Numbered from the stretch's first letter, positions 1 through 5,980 are shown. The stretch: 7,004 nucleotides of DNA from Roseobacter sp. (GCA_024636425.1 JAGXHB010000120.1:1-7004), one strand, 5' to 3'. Notes: generated by a model not told the origin, from the letters alone. Numbers and translations are program-made.

Positions 1-699
1 CCGCGCGGCCGCCTCAAGGGCTTCAGGGATGACGCCGTGATCATCCATCTCGACCCCGATCACCTCGGCACGGGCCAGTTCGGCGGCACGGCGAAACCCG
101 GCATAGGACAGATCCTCGACCAGCATCACAGGTTTGGGCCCCGACATGATCGCCTGCAACACCAGCGTGATGGCGCTTTGCCCGCCGTGGGCAAGGATGA
201 TGTCCTGTTCTGTCAAAGGCCCAAGTGGGACATCCGACAGCCAGTTCACCACAGCTTCGCGCGCCGCCCGGTAAGCATCGCGCGTGGGGTAGTTCAGCAT
301 ATCCATGGCGGGGCTGTCGGCGATCTGGCGCAATGCTGCGCGGATCAGCGCGACCTGCCCCTGGTCCGGCATCCGCGGGCTCAGCAGATTGACGGCATCG
401 CTTTCGGGCAAGGGGTTGGGGTGGGACCACACATCGTCTTCGGGCACGTGCTTTGGTGCTGCGACAAAAGTGCCCCGCCCGACGCCCGCCGTCAAAAGTC
501 CTTCGTCCGTGAGGATGGAATAGGCCCGCGCAACGGTGCCCGGCGTGATCTTGAGCTGCCAGGCCAGATCGCGCACCGGCGGCAGTTGGTCACCGATGGC
601 AAGACTGCCGCTGCTCACACCTTCGCGAATGCTGGCAGCAACGGCTTTGTACTTAGGCCCCTGCCCGTCCTTGAGCGTCGGTTGCCAAATTGTACTCAT
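1..699 (-). CDS. MocR-type GntR/aminotransferase transcriptional regulator (N-terminal part, partial)
   Basis: Reading leftward from the ATG at 699, the frame stays open for 233 codons to the window edge, so the C-terminus is missing. Residues about 16-80 form a GntR-type winged helix (key pieces QLPPVRDLAWQLKI, TPGTVARAYSIL, EGLLTAGVGRGTFV). From about residue 100 the sequence becomes a fold-type I aminotransferase domain (LNYPTRDAYRAAREAV, then HGGQSAITLVLQ at 171-182, then VEDLSYAGFR). This order is the signature of the MocR/GabR/PdxR family, PLP-binding regulators of transcription. The PLP lysine would lie beyond the left edge and cannot be checked. An AAGGAA Shine-Dalgarno lies 9 nt upstream of the ATG. 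The gene is divergent from a DUF1127 gene, and the shared gap has operator-like repeats, one covering this start codon, so autoregulation is likely (inference). The effector and target pathway cannot be told from what is visible. Confidence 0.9.
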   Translation of the reverse strand, partial: MSTIWQPTLKDGQGPKYKAVAASIREGVSSGSLAIGDQLPPVRDLAWQLKITPGTVARAYSILTDEGLLTAGVGRGTFVAAPKHVPEDDVWSHPNPLPESDAVNLLSPRMPDQGQVALIRAALRQIADSPAMDMLNYPTRDAYRAAREAVVNWLSDVPLGPLTEQDIILAHGGQSAITLVLQAIMSGPKPVMLVEDLSYAGFRRAAELARAEVIGVEMDDHGVIPEALEAAAR

Positions 700-778
700 T
701 ACAATGTTTTCCTTTTCAAGATGTATCGCATTTTGTACGCATAACATACGGAAAAATGTAACATTGTGTCAATACAAT
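689..778. promoter_or_regulatory. Cluster of three operator-like repeats between mocR-type gene and DUF1127 gene
   Basis: Site A, ATTGTACTCATTACAAT (689-705), is a perfect 6-bp inverted repeat around 5 bp and covers the regulator's start codon. Site B, TTGTACGCATAACAT (733-747), matches the TTGTACTCATTACAA core of site A at 12 of 15 bases in the same orientation. Site C, ATTGTGTCAATACAAT (763-778), keeps ATTGT...ACAAT with one base less between the arms and overlaps the leftward -35. The offsets of about 43 bp (A to B) and 31 bp (B to C) are close to 4 and 3 helical turns. MocR regulators such as GabR bind spaced direct repeats on one DNA face, so binding by the adjacent regulator is a reasonable inference; nothing here proves it. 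Confidence 0.5.
743..772 (-). promoter_or_regulatory. Probable promoter of the MocR-type regulator
   Basis: On the minus strand a perfect -35 hexamer TTGACA (772-767) is followed after 18 bp by TATGTT (748-743) as -10. Transcription would start near 736 and leave a leader of about 37 nt containing the AAGGAA ribosome-binding site. The -35 lies inside the right-hand operator-like repeat (763-778), which would suit repression by the gene's own product. Confidence 0.6.
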
Positions 779-797
779 CGAACCAAAGGAGTTTCTC

Positions 798-1028
798 ATG
801 ACACAGACCCTGACCCTCTCCACCGAAGCGGTGGCAGTTCTCAACCAGCGCAGCACGCCGGTGCTTGCTGTTATTGCGGTCAAATTCGCGGTCTATGTCA
901 CGACAATCGCAACACGTCGCAGCACCCGCAAGGCCCTTGCGCGCTTGGAGCCCTGGCAGCTGAAAGACGTAGGACTGACACCTCAGCAGGCTCGTGACGA
1001 GTCGATGCGGGTGTTCTGGAAGGCATAG
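798..1028 (+). CDS. DUF1127 (YjiS-like) small protein
   Basis: This 76-residue protein has the DUF1127 signature at its C-terminal half: RRSTRKALARLEPWQLKDVG (40-59), then LTPQQARDESMRVFW, the usual arginine-rich stretch, L-x-x-W-x-L-x-D-[IV]-G-L core and FW end. Residues about 22-38 (VLAVIAVKFAVYVTTIA) are hydrophobic and could be a short membrane-associated or amphipathic helix. The start is well set: AAAGGAG (785-791) lies 6 nt before the ATG. DUF1127 proteins are widespread in alphaproteobacteria; some have been linked to RNA binding, sRNA-related regulation and phosphate or carbon metabolism, but no precise role can be given for this one. It is divergent from the MocR-type regulator, shares its operator-like region, and is followed by its own terminator, so it appears monocistronic and a likely target of that regulator. 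Confidence 0.88.
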   Translation: MTQTLTLSTEAVAVLNQRSTPVLAVIAVKFAVYVTTIATRRSTRKALARLEPWQLKDVGLTPQQARDESMRVFWKA

Positions 1029-1060
1029 CGTCCCTGTGGTGCCTTGCAGACCTCTTCACT

Positions 1061-1087
1061 TGGGCCGGTATCCACCGGCCCATTTTT
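1061..1087 (+). terminator. Intrinsic terminator after the DUF1127 gene
   Basis: TGGGCCGGT (1061-1069), a 4-nt ATCC loop and ACCGGCCCA (1074-1082) form a perfect 9-bp GC-rich stem followed by TTTTT. It lies 32 bp after the DUF1127 stop. The opposite strand has no T-run, so it works rightward only. The convergent thioesterase gene ends 29 bp further on. Confidence 0.88.
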
Positions 1088-1115
1088 CATTTGTACCCCC
1101 AAAAAGCAGTACAAT

Positions 1116-1535
1116 CTACTTTGGTGGAATGGCGTAGGTCAAAGACGCGCGCGCCACGGGATCCTCCATCCCGTCGGAATAGACCAGCACGTCACAAACC
1201 GACAGCAACTTGCCCAGCTTCAACAGCCGTGTTTTCGAGATCAGATCGACATTCGCCGCAGGTTTGCGCATGAAATCAATCGAGCAGTTTGTCGTGACAG
1301 CCAGCGCCTTGGGACCGATCCGCGCCAGCGTCATCAGATAAGCGCTGACATCGGCCAGCGCAAAGATCGACGGGCCCGACACCGTTCCGCCGGGGCGCAG
1401 ATGCCGGTCCCCCACTAACAGCCGCGTGGTCAGCTCGTTTTCCCCGACGTGGTCAATCGCAAAGTCGTCTGCGACCTGCTTGAACACGTCTTTCATAAAA
1501 ACCGCCAGCGAGTCGGCATCCATCATGATTGGCAT
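1116..1535 (-). CDS. PaaI-family hotdog-fold thioesterase
   Basis: The 139-residue length is typical of single-domain hotdog thioesterases of the PaaI/YdiI type, which hydrolyse acyl-CoA esters. Visible signatures are HLRPGGTVSGPSIFALADVS (45-64), where the conserved Gly and the Asp of LADVS mark the active-site helix, and NCSIDFMRKP (83-92), the usual strand running into the substrate pocket. The C-terminal strand LGKLLSVCDVLVYSD (108-121) fits the hotdog sheet. The start at 1535 is supported by GGAG about 8 nt upstream. The gene is divergent from the crotonase-like gene with only 57 bp between the starts, suggesting related acyl-CoA roles or shared control. The true substrate cannot be read from the sequence. 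Confidence 0.85.
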   Translation of the reverse strand: MPIMMDADSLAVFMKDVFKQVADDFAIDHVGENELTTRLLVGDRHLRPGGTVSGPSIFALADVSAYLMTLARIGPKALAVTTNCSIDFMRKPAANVDLISKTRLLKLGKLLSVCDVLVYSDGMEDPVARASLTYAIPPK

Positions 1536-1592
1536 ACTTGTACTCCGTCATATGTCGGCGCTAGGCTCTGGCAAATCGCAAGGGAGAGCAAG

Positions 1593-2378
1593 ATGACAAT
1601 TCTGGAAGTGACACGTGACGGTGCGACAGCCTGTCTGACCATGAACGCCCCAGAACGGCTGAATGCGCTGTCCGACGAAATGCTCGCCGCATTGCAAACC
1701 ACGCTGGATGACATCGCAGACACGCCCGAGATCCGGGTGGTTACCCTTGCCGGGCGCGGCAAAGCCTTTTGTGCGGGGCATGATCTGAAACAAATGACTG
1801 CTTTGCGGCAGGCCGAAGACGGCGGTGCCGCTGGGTTTCGTGATCTGTTCGAGCGGTGCAGCCGCGTGATGGCACGTATCCAGTCGATGCCGCAGCCGGT
1901 CATTGCGCAGGTCCACGGCATCGCAACGGCCGCTGGATGCCAACTGGTTGCCACATGCGATCTTGCTGTTGCTGCCGAAGGGACGCGGTTCGGCGTCAAC
2001 GGCGTGAATATCGGGCTGTTCTGCTCGACCCCGATGGTGGCGCTGAGCCGCAATATCCCGCGCAAACAGGCGTTCGAGATGCTCACGACAGGCGACTTCA
2101 TTGACGCAGCGCGTGCACGCGAACTCGGTCTGGTCAATCGCGTCGTGGCTCAACAGGATCTGGCGCAGGAGACCCAGGCCCTTGCCGACCAGATCGCCGC
2201 CAAGCTGGGGACGGCGGTCAAGATCGGCAAGCAGGCGTTTTACCATCAGCTTCAGCTGCCGGTCGATCAGGCCTATGCCTACACAGGCGACGTGATGGTC
2301 GAAAACATGTTGCACCGCGACACCGAAGAAGGGATCAGCGCGTTTCTGGAAAAGCGCGATCCCCGCTGGGAACAATAG
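1593..2378 (+). CDS. Enoyl-CoA hydratase/isomerase (crotonase) family protein, ECHDC3-like, lacking both canonical catalytic Glu
   Basis: The product is 261 residues, the usual crotonase length. The reading frame is open further upstream to 1449, but the ATG at 1593 has AGGGAGAG (1581-1588) just before it and gives the normal N-terminus (ILEVTRDGATACLTMNAPER). Oxyanion-hole segments are present: GKAFCAGHDLKQM (56-68) and VHGIATAAGCQLVATCDLAVA (107-127). Where rat mitochondrial enoyl-CoA hydratase has Glu144 (GGGCELAM) this protein has Gln117, and where it has Glu164 (FGQPEI) it has Gly137 (FGVNGVNIGL). Classical hydration of enoyl-CoA is therefore unlikely. The GLFCSTPMVALSR stretch resembles ECHDC3-like members, whose function is poorly known. 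The C-terminus (KRDPRWEQ) is typical of the family. The neighbouring divergent thioesterase suggests acyl-CoA metabolism. Family placement is firm; the reaction is unknown. Confidence 0.88.
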   Translation: MTILEVTRDGATACLTMNAPERLNALSDEMLAALQTTLDDIADTPEIRVVTLAGRGKAFCAGHDLKQMTALRQAEDGGAAGFRDLFERCSRVMARIQSMPQPVIAQVHGIATAAGCQLVATCDLAVAAEGTRFGVNGVNIGLFCSTPMVALSRNIPRKQAFEMLTTGDFIDAARARELGLVNRVVAQQDLAQETQALADQIAAKLGTAVKIGKQAFYHQLQLPVDQAYAYTGDVMVENMLHRDTEEGISAFLEKRDPRWEQ

Positions 2379-2439
2379 CCCGGCGGTACTGTTTCCGTTT
2401 TGAAATGGATTGTTGCAGATTTAGGGCTGGCAATTCGGG

Positions 2440-2477
2440 CATATTTGAGGCACAAATATGACAAGGCATATGCCTTG
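2440..2477. repeat. Two adjacent perfect inverted repeats
   Basis: CATATTTG (2440-2447) and CAAATATG (2453-2460) are exact complements around the 5-bp AGGCA. Two bases later comes CAAGGCATATGCCTTG (2462-2477), a perfect 16-bp palindrome with no spacer. Neither is followed by a T-run, so they are not intrinsic terminators. They lie between the crotonase-like gene and trmFO and could be protein-binding sites or a dispersed intergenic repeat; which one cannot be decided here. Confidence 0.6.
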
Positions 2478-2481
2478 ATGA

Positions 2482-2560
2482 TTTTGGGTCGCCGCCGGCG
2501 GAAGGTCCCTCCAGGTCAGCCTCTCACTGACCGACCGTTCCCGCAGCGGCGACCCCAAAA
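2482..2560. other. Large multi-segment inverted repeat (possible structured RNA or palindromic element)
   Basis: Three nested stems can be traced. The outer stem pairs TTTT+GGGTCGCCGC (2482-2495) with GCGGCGACCC+C+AAAA (2546-2560), 14 bp with one bulged C at 2556. The middle stem pairs GGAAGGTC (2500-2507) with GACCGTTCC (2533-2541), 8 bp with one bulged G. The apical stem pairs GGTCAG (2514-2519) with CTGACC (2527-2532) around a 7-nt loop. There is an asymmetric bulge at 2508-2513 and a small internal loop between the outer and middle stems. No U-run follows on either strand, which argues against a simple terminator. With 2440-2477 this makes the 275-bp gap between the crotonase-like gene and trmFO rich in dyad symmetry but without a convincing gene. 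It could be a leader element, an sRNA or a repeated chromosomal palindrome. Confidence 0.5.
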
Positions 2561-2653
2561 ATCTCCCCCTCCCCTAATATCATAACACCGCGGCAGATGA
2601 CTGAGCGGCGTCTTGGTATTGCACCGATGCGCCTGCTGCCCTACATCCACGGC

Positions 2654-4006
2654 ATGACACATACACTTCATATCATTGGCGGCGGCATGGCCGGATCCGA
2701 AGCCGCCTGGCAGGCCGCAAACTCAGGCGTTTCCGTCGTGCTGCACGAAATGCGACCCAAGGTCGGGACATTCGCGCATCAGACCGGACTTCTGGGCGAA
2801 ATGGTCTGCTCGAACTCGTTCCGGTCGGATGACAACGAACAGAACGCGGTTGGCTTGCTGCATTGGGAAATGCGGGCGGCCAACGGGTTGATCATGCAGA
2901 CGGCGCAGAAACACCGCCTGCCTGCGGGCGGCGCATTGGCCGTTGACCGTGACCCCTTTGCGCAATCGGTGACGGACGCCTTGATGGCGCATCCGAATAT
3001 CACGATAAAATATGGCGAAATCACCGAGCTGCCCCGCGACGGCCATTGGATCATTGCGACTGGCCCGCTGACATCCGGCGCGCTGGCCGAAGCGATTGCG
3101 GCCGAGACCGGTGCCGAGGCGCTGGCGTTCTTTGATGCCATCGCCCCGATCATCTACCACGACAGCATCGACATGAGCAAAGCGTGGATGCAGTCGCGCT
3201 ATGACAAGGGCGAAACCGAGGAAGAGCGCACCGCTTACCTCAACTGCCCCATGTCCAAGGATCAATACGAAGCGTTCATCGACGCGCTGCTCGCCGCCGA
3301 CAAGACCGAATTTCACGAGGGCGAAACCGCCGGCTATTTTGACGGGTGTCTGCCGATCGAGGTGATGGCCGAACGCGGCCGCGAGACTTTGCGCTTTGGC
3401 CCGATGAAACCAGTCGGCCTGACCAACGCCAATGACCCCGAAAACAAGCCCTATGCTGTGGTGCAACTGCGCCGCGACAACAAGCTTGGCACGCTTTATA
3501 ATATCGTCGGCTTCCAGACCAAGATGAAATACGGCGCGCAGACCGAAGTTCTGCGGATGATTCCCGGGCTGGAAAATGCGTCGTTCGCGCGGCTTGGCGG
3601 GATCCATCGCAACACGTTCCTGAACTCGCCGACGTTGCTGGACGACCAGATGCGCTTGCGCAGCCAGCCCAATATCCGTTTTGCCGGCCAGATCACGGGC
3701 GTCGAGGGCTATGTCGAAAGTGCCGCGATGGGGCTTTTGGCAGGGCGTCTGGCCGTAGCTGAAATGCGCGGCGAAACTGTGACGCCGCCCCCGCCCACGA
3801 CCGCGACAGGTGCGCTGATCACCCATATCACCGGCGGCGCCGATGCTAAGACCTTCCAGCCGATGAACGTAAACTTCGGGCTGTTCCCGCCGGTTGAAGG
3901 GCTGAAATCAGGCAGGCGCGGTCGCAAGGACCGCTACAAGGCCTATACCGATCGCGCCAAGGAAGACTGGCAGGCGTGGCTGACGGGCGCGCCCGTTCCT
4001 GCGTGA
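2654..4006 (+). CDS. trmFO: TrmFO: FAD/methylenetetrahydrofolate-dependent tRNA (uracil-54-C5)-methyltransferase
   Basis: TrmFO makes m5U54 in the T-loop of tRNA using methylenetetrahydrofolate as carbon donor and FADH2 as reductant; it is a soluble cytoplasmic enzyme. The 450-residue length is normal. Residues 6-18 (HIIGGGMAGSEAA) are the FAD-binding Rossmann motif. Family blocks follow: LLGEMVCSNSFRSDD (46-60, Cys52), YLNCPMSKDQYEAF (195-208), FDGCLPIEVMAERGRETLRF (229-248) with Cys232 as the probable catalytic cysteine, then GPMKPVGL, VGFQTKMKYGAQ and MNVNFGLFPP. The frame is open to 2597 with upstream ATGs at 2597 and 2627, but the ATG at 2654 places the Rossmann strand right at the N-terminus as is normal for the family; no strong Shine-Dalgarno supports any of the three. 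gluQ starts 10 bp after the stop, so the two are probably co-transcribed. Confidence 0.96.
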   Translation: MTHTLHIIGGGMAGSEAAWQAANSGVSVVLHEMRPKVGTFAHQTGLLGEMVCSNSFRSDDNEQNAVGLLHWEMRAANGLIMQTAQKHRLPAGGALAVDRDPFAQSVTDALMAHPNITIKYGEITELPRDGHWIIATGPLTSGALAEAIAAETGAEALAFFDAIAPIIYHDSIDMSKAWMQSRYDKGETEEERTAYLNCPMSKDQYEAFIDALLAADKTEFHEGETAGYFDGCLPIEVMAERGRETLRFGPMKPVGLTNANDPENKPYAVVQLRRDNKLGTLYNIVGFQTKMKYGAQTEVLRMIPGLENASFARLGGIHRNTFLNSPTLLDDQMRLRSQPNIRFAGQITGVEGYVESAAMGLLAGRLAVAEMRGETVTPPPPTTATGALITHITGGADAKTFQPMNVNFGLFPPVEGLKSGRRGRKDRYKAYTDRAKEDWQAWLTGAPVPA

Positions 4007-4016
4007 GCGTGCCTGA

Positions 4017-4856
4017 GTGAGTTTCGTCACCCGATTTGCGCCATCCCCCACGGGACCGCTGCATCTGGGACACGCCTATTCCGCCTTGCTGGCGCATGAC
4101 ATGGCGCGGGCGGCAGGCGGGCAATTTCTGCTGCGGTTCGAGGATACAGATCTCGACCGCTGCAAGCCGGAATATGTGCAGCAAACGCTGGATGATCTAA
4201 AGTGGCTCGGGATCAGATGGGATGCGGAGCCTTTGTTCCAGTCTGAGCACCTATCCGTTTATAATCAATACGTTGAACGGCTAACTTCATTTGGCCTGAC
4301 CTATCCCTGCGGGTGCAGTCGCAAGGACATCGCCGCCGCGATGGCCGCCCCGCAAGAGGGTGTCGCGCAAGCCGTCTATCCACAGACCTGCAAGGCGCGC
4401 AGCATGGAGGACCGCAGCGACACCGATGCGCTGCGCCTGCATATGGACAAGGCCTGCGCCGCCTTGCGTGGCACAGAGCTCTCATTCAGGGAGGTCGGTC
4501 CCATCAAGAGTGGCCTTCATGCCATTGACCTTGAACGTTTAATATCAGATGTTGGTGACATCGTGATCGGGCGCAAGGACATCCAGACCGCCGCCTATTT
4601 CCTTGCTTCTGCCGTTGACGATATACGTCAGAACATCACTCATGTTGTACGCGGCATCGACTTGTTCGATTTCACACCGGTTCAGGTCTTGCTGCTGCAT
4701 CTGCTGGGACACGAGCCGCCGCTTTATCACCATCACGCGCTGATCCGAGATGAAAACGGCAAACGGCTGGCGAAGCGGGATGATGCACGGGCAATTGCCG
4801 TGTTTCGGGCCGAGGGTGCTTCTCCGACTAATATTCGTTCCATGGTAGGGCTTTAG
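4017..4856 (+). CDS. gluQ: GluQ-RS: glutamyl-Q tRNA(Asp) synthetase
   Basis: GluQ-RS is a truncated paralogue of glutamyl-tRNA synthetase that attaches glutamate to queuosine-34 of tRNA-Asp. The 279-residue length and absence of an anticodon-binding domain fit this and exclude GltX. Visible motifs: class I HIGH-type signature FAPSPTGPLHLGHAYSAL (7-24, HLGH), FEDTD (41-45), the GluQ-RS zinc site Cys98, Cys100, Tyr121, Cys125 (YPCGC...YPQTC), DIVIGRKDIQTAAY (181-194), HVVRGIDLF (209-217) and the KMSKS equivalent GKRLAKRDD (248-256). The start is a GTG; no other start keeps the N-terminal motif, and the Shine-Dalgarno is weak, so translation may depend on coupling to trmFO 10 bp upstream. Several AT-rich codons (CTA, AGA, TTA, ATA) cluster near 4195-4290 and 4535-4630, unlike trmFO. 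The gene ends 9 bp from the convergent hisI. Confidence 0.94.
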   Translation: MSFVTRFAPSPTGPLHLGHAYSALLAHDMARAAGGQFLLRFEDTDLDRCKPEYVQQTLDDLKWLGIRWDAEPLFQSEHLSVYNQYVERLTSFGLTYPCGCSRKDIAAAMAAPQEGVAQAVYPQTCKARSMEDRSDTDALRLHMDKACAALRGTELSFREVGPIKSGLHAIDLERLISDVGDIVIGRKDIQTAAYFLASAVDDIRQNITHVVRGIDLFDFTPVQVLLLHLLGHEPPLYHHHALIRDENGKRLAKRDDARAIAVFRAEGASPTNIRSMVGL

Positions 4857-4865
4857 GGCATTACC

Positions 4866-5225
4866 TTAAACCATAGGATCAGCCGTGATCCGCTCGACAC
4901 CATCCTCGACCAGCGTATAGAAACAACTGCGCCGCCCGGTGTGGCACGCAGGCCCGGTCTGGTTAACGCGGACAAGCAGGCAATCGCGGTCGCAGTCGAT
5001 CCGCAGTTCAACCAGTTCCTGAACGTGACCGCTGGTTTCTCCCTTGATCCAGAAGGCCTGCCGCGACCTGCTCCAATACGTCACGCGGCCCGTTTCGAGC
5101 GTTTTTTTCACAGCTTCAGGGTTCATCCACGCCATCATCAACACGTCGCCCGTTGCGGCATCTTGCGCAATGGCGGGGATCAGACCAGCGTCGTTATATG
5201 TCAGTGTGTCGGGATCGAAATCCAT
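4866..5225 (-). CDS. hisI: HisI: phosphoribosyl-AMP cyclohydrolase
   Basis: HisI opens the adenine ring of phosphoribosyl-AMP, the third step of histidine biosynthesis. This is the single-domain form (119 residues), without the fused HisE pyrophosphohydrolase domain of E. coli HisIE. Family blocks are QDAATGDVLMMAWMNPEAVK (21-40), TGRVTYWSRSRQAFWIKGETSGH (45-67) and RIDCDRDCLLVRV (75-87). Asp77, Asp79 and Asp81 are the metal-binding aspartates; Cys78, Cys94 and Cys101 (ACHTGRRSCF) are the probable zinc ligands. I chose the ATG at 5225: the AAGGGG Shine-Dalgarno (5237-5232) lies 6 nt before it, whereas it directly abuts the other in-frame ATG at 5231, which would add Met-Pro. The gene is divergent from the IscU-like gene with 77 bp between the starts, and stands alone with no other his gene in view. 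Confidence 0.95.
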   Translation of the reverse strand: MDFDPDTLTYNDAGLIPAIAQDAATGDVLMMAWMNPEAVKKTLETGRVTYWSRSRQAFWIKGETSGHVQELVELRIDCDRDCLLVRVNQTGPACHTGRRSCFYTLVEDGVERITADPMV

Positions 5226-5302
5226 GGGCATCCCCTTAAATTACTTTTTGCATCATCCGCAGCAAAGATTATGTAGGGGGTATGCGCGGAAAGGAACAGC
5301 CA

Positions 5303-5770
5303 ATGAGCACCGAAACCGATCTGATCAAGCTCTATTCGGCCCGTATTCTGGGTCTGGCGGCGGATATTCCGCATCTTGGCCGCTTGCCGCATCCCGATGC
5401 CACCGTAACGCGCCGCTCTCCGCTTTGCGGGTCGACCGTGACGGTCGATGTCGTGGTCAAGGACGGCGCACTGTCGGATCTTGGTCAGGACGTTAAAGCC
5501 TGTGCTTTGGGTCAGGCCGCTGCCGCCGTTGCGGCGCAGGCTGCAGTCGGAGCGACGCTGGCGCAGGTTGAAACAGCGCGTGACCAGCTCAAGGCGATGC
5601 TGAAAGGGAAAGGGCCCGTGCCGGACGCCCCTTTCGACGGATTTGAAGTGCTGACCCCCGCAGTTGACTACAAGAACCGGCACGCGTCCATCTTGCTCAG
5701 CATCGAAGCAATGGCCGAAGCGATGCGGCAGACCGAAACCGCCGCGACGCAAACCACGCAAACAAGCTGA
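5303..5770 (+). CDS. IscU/NifU-N-like Fe-S scaffold-related protein lacking the third cysteine
   Basis: The 155-residue protein aligns by eye with the IscU/NifU N-terminal fold. It begins DLIKLYSARILGLAADIPHLGRL, has SPLCGSTVTVDVVVKDG (39-55) at the place of IscU's first cysteine loop, DVKACALGQAAAAVAAQA (63-80) at the second, and DYKNRHASILLSIEAMAEAM (122-141) at the third. Cys42 and Cys67 are kept, but the H-C-S of IscU is H127-A128-S129 here and the loop Asp after the first cysteine is Ser44. It is therefore unlikely to be an ordinary three-cysteine scaffold. AAGGAA (5291-5296) lies 6 nt before the ATG at 5303; an earlier in-frame ATG at 5282 has no such site and would add seven residues unlike the family. 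The C-terminal tail is Thr/Gln-rich and looks disordered. It is divergent from hisI. Cluster binding versus a regulatory role is open. Confidence 0.85.
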   Translation: MSTETDLIKLYSARILGLAADIPHLGRLPHPDATVTRRSPLCGSTVTVDVVVKDGALSDLGQDVKACALGQAAAAVAAQAAVGATLAQVETARDQLKAMLKGKGPVPDAPFDGFEVLTPAVDYKNRHASILLSIEAMAEAMRQTETAATQTTQTS

Positions 5771-5787
5771 TCTATCTTCAAACCCTC

Positions 5788-5822
5788 AAAAAAAACGCCG
5801 CACATCCGAAAGGATGGCGGCG
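5788..5822 (-). terminator. Strong intrinsic terminator for a leftward transcript
   Basis: Read on the minus strand, CGCCGC+CATCC, a TTTC loop and GGATG+T+GCGGCG form an 11-bp stem with one bulge, followed directly by eight T (plus-strand A-run 5788-5795). On the plus strand the same hairpin has a GAAA tetraloop but no U-tail. The nearest minus-strand gene to its right is the 42-codon gene ending at 5981; the recG stop is 386 bp away. The terminator therefore most likely closes the small gene's transcript. Confidence 0.85.
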
Positions 5823-5980
5823 CAAGGATGCGGTATTCGCGTAGGCTCGCTTTGATCCGGTGCCGGAGGGGACGCCCCGGCGAGTTCCGACGCTGGACAG
5901 GCAGTAAAACGTCGAACGCATGAAGTTTGGGACACATGCGTCAAGTCAGATCATAGCGCCACGAAAGCGCAGGCAGAAAG
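5823..5980 (-). other. Trailing region of the small-gene transcript; possible 3' UTR or sRNA
   Basis: No open frame of note is seen on the minus strand between the 42-codon gene and the terminator. The stretch holds several short dyads: ACGCATG/CATGCGT (5916-5922 with 5935-5941, 12-nt loop), GCGC/GCGC (5956-5959 with 5967-5970), and a GCC...GGGG-ACG-CCCC-GGC hairpin (5862-5881). A trailing region of about 160 nt before a strong terminator is long for a 42-codon message, so a stable 3' fragment or separately initiated sRNA is possible. No known RNA family was recognised. Confidence 0.4.

Noticed and set aside
37..744. Long plus-strand frame opposite the MocR-type gene
   Set aside because: It is an antisense shadow: the minus strand gives an intact GntR-plus-aminotransferase protein, while this frame gives no recognisable domain.
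1091..1114. TTGTAC...GTACAA inverted repeat just after the thioesterase stop
   Set aside because: It has only 6-bp arms with a 12-bp spacer in a convergent gap and lacks the ACAT/ACAA arrangement of the MocR-side sites; probably chance or a weak hairpin.
1449..1592. Upstream extension of the crotonase-like frame by 48 codons
   Set aside because: It would overlap the divergent thioesterase gene and its start region, while the ATG at 1593 has a good ribosome-binding site and the normal family N-terminus.
1548..2375. Antisense frame of 275 codons within the crotonase-like gene
   Set aside because: This is a shadow frame for the same reason; the plus-strand protein is clearly a crotonase-fold member with its own ribosome-binding site.
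2400..2585. 61-codon plus-strand frame starting with TTG in the gap before trmFO
   Set aside because: It has no Shine-Dalgarno, its start is a TTG, and its second half merely reads through the large hairpin, giving an Arg/Pro-rich sequence without family features.
2723..3826. Antisense frame of 367 codons within trmFO
   Set aside because: High-GC coding DNA often leaves long open antisense frames. The translation has no domain, and trmFO motifs are complete on the plus strand.
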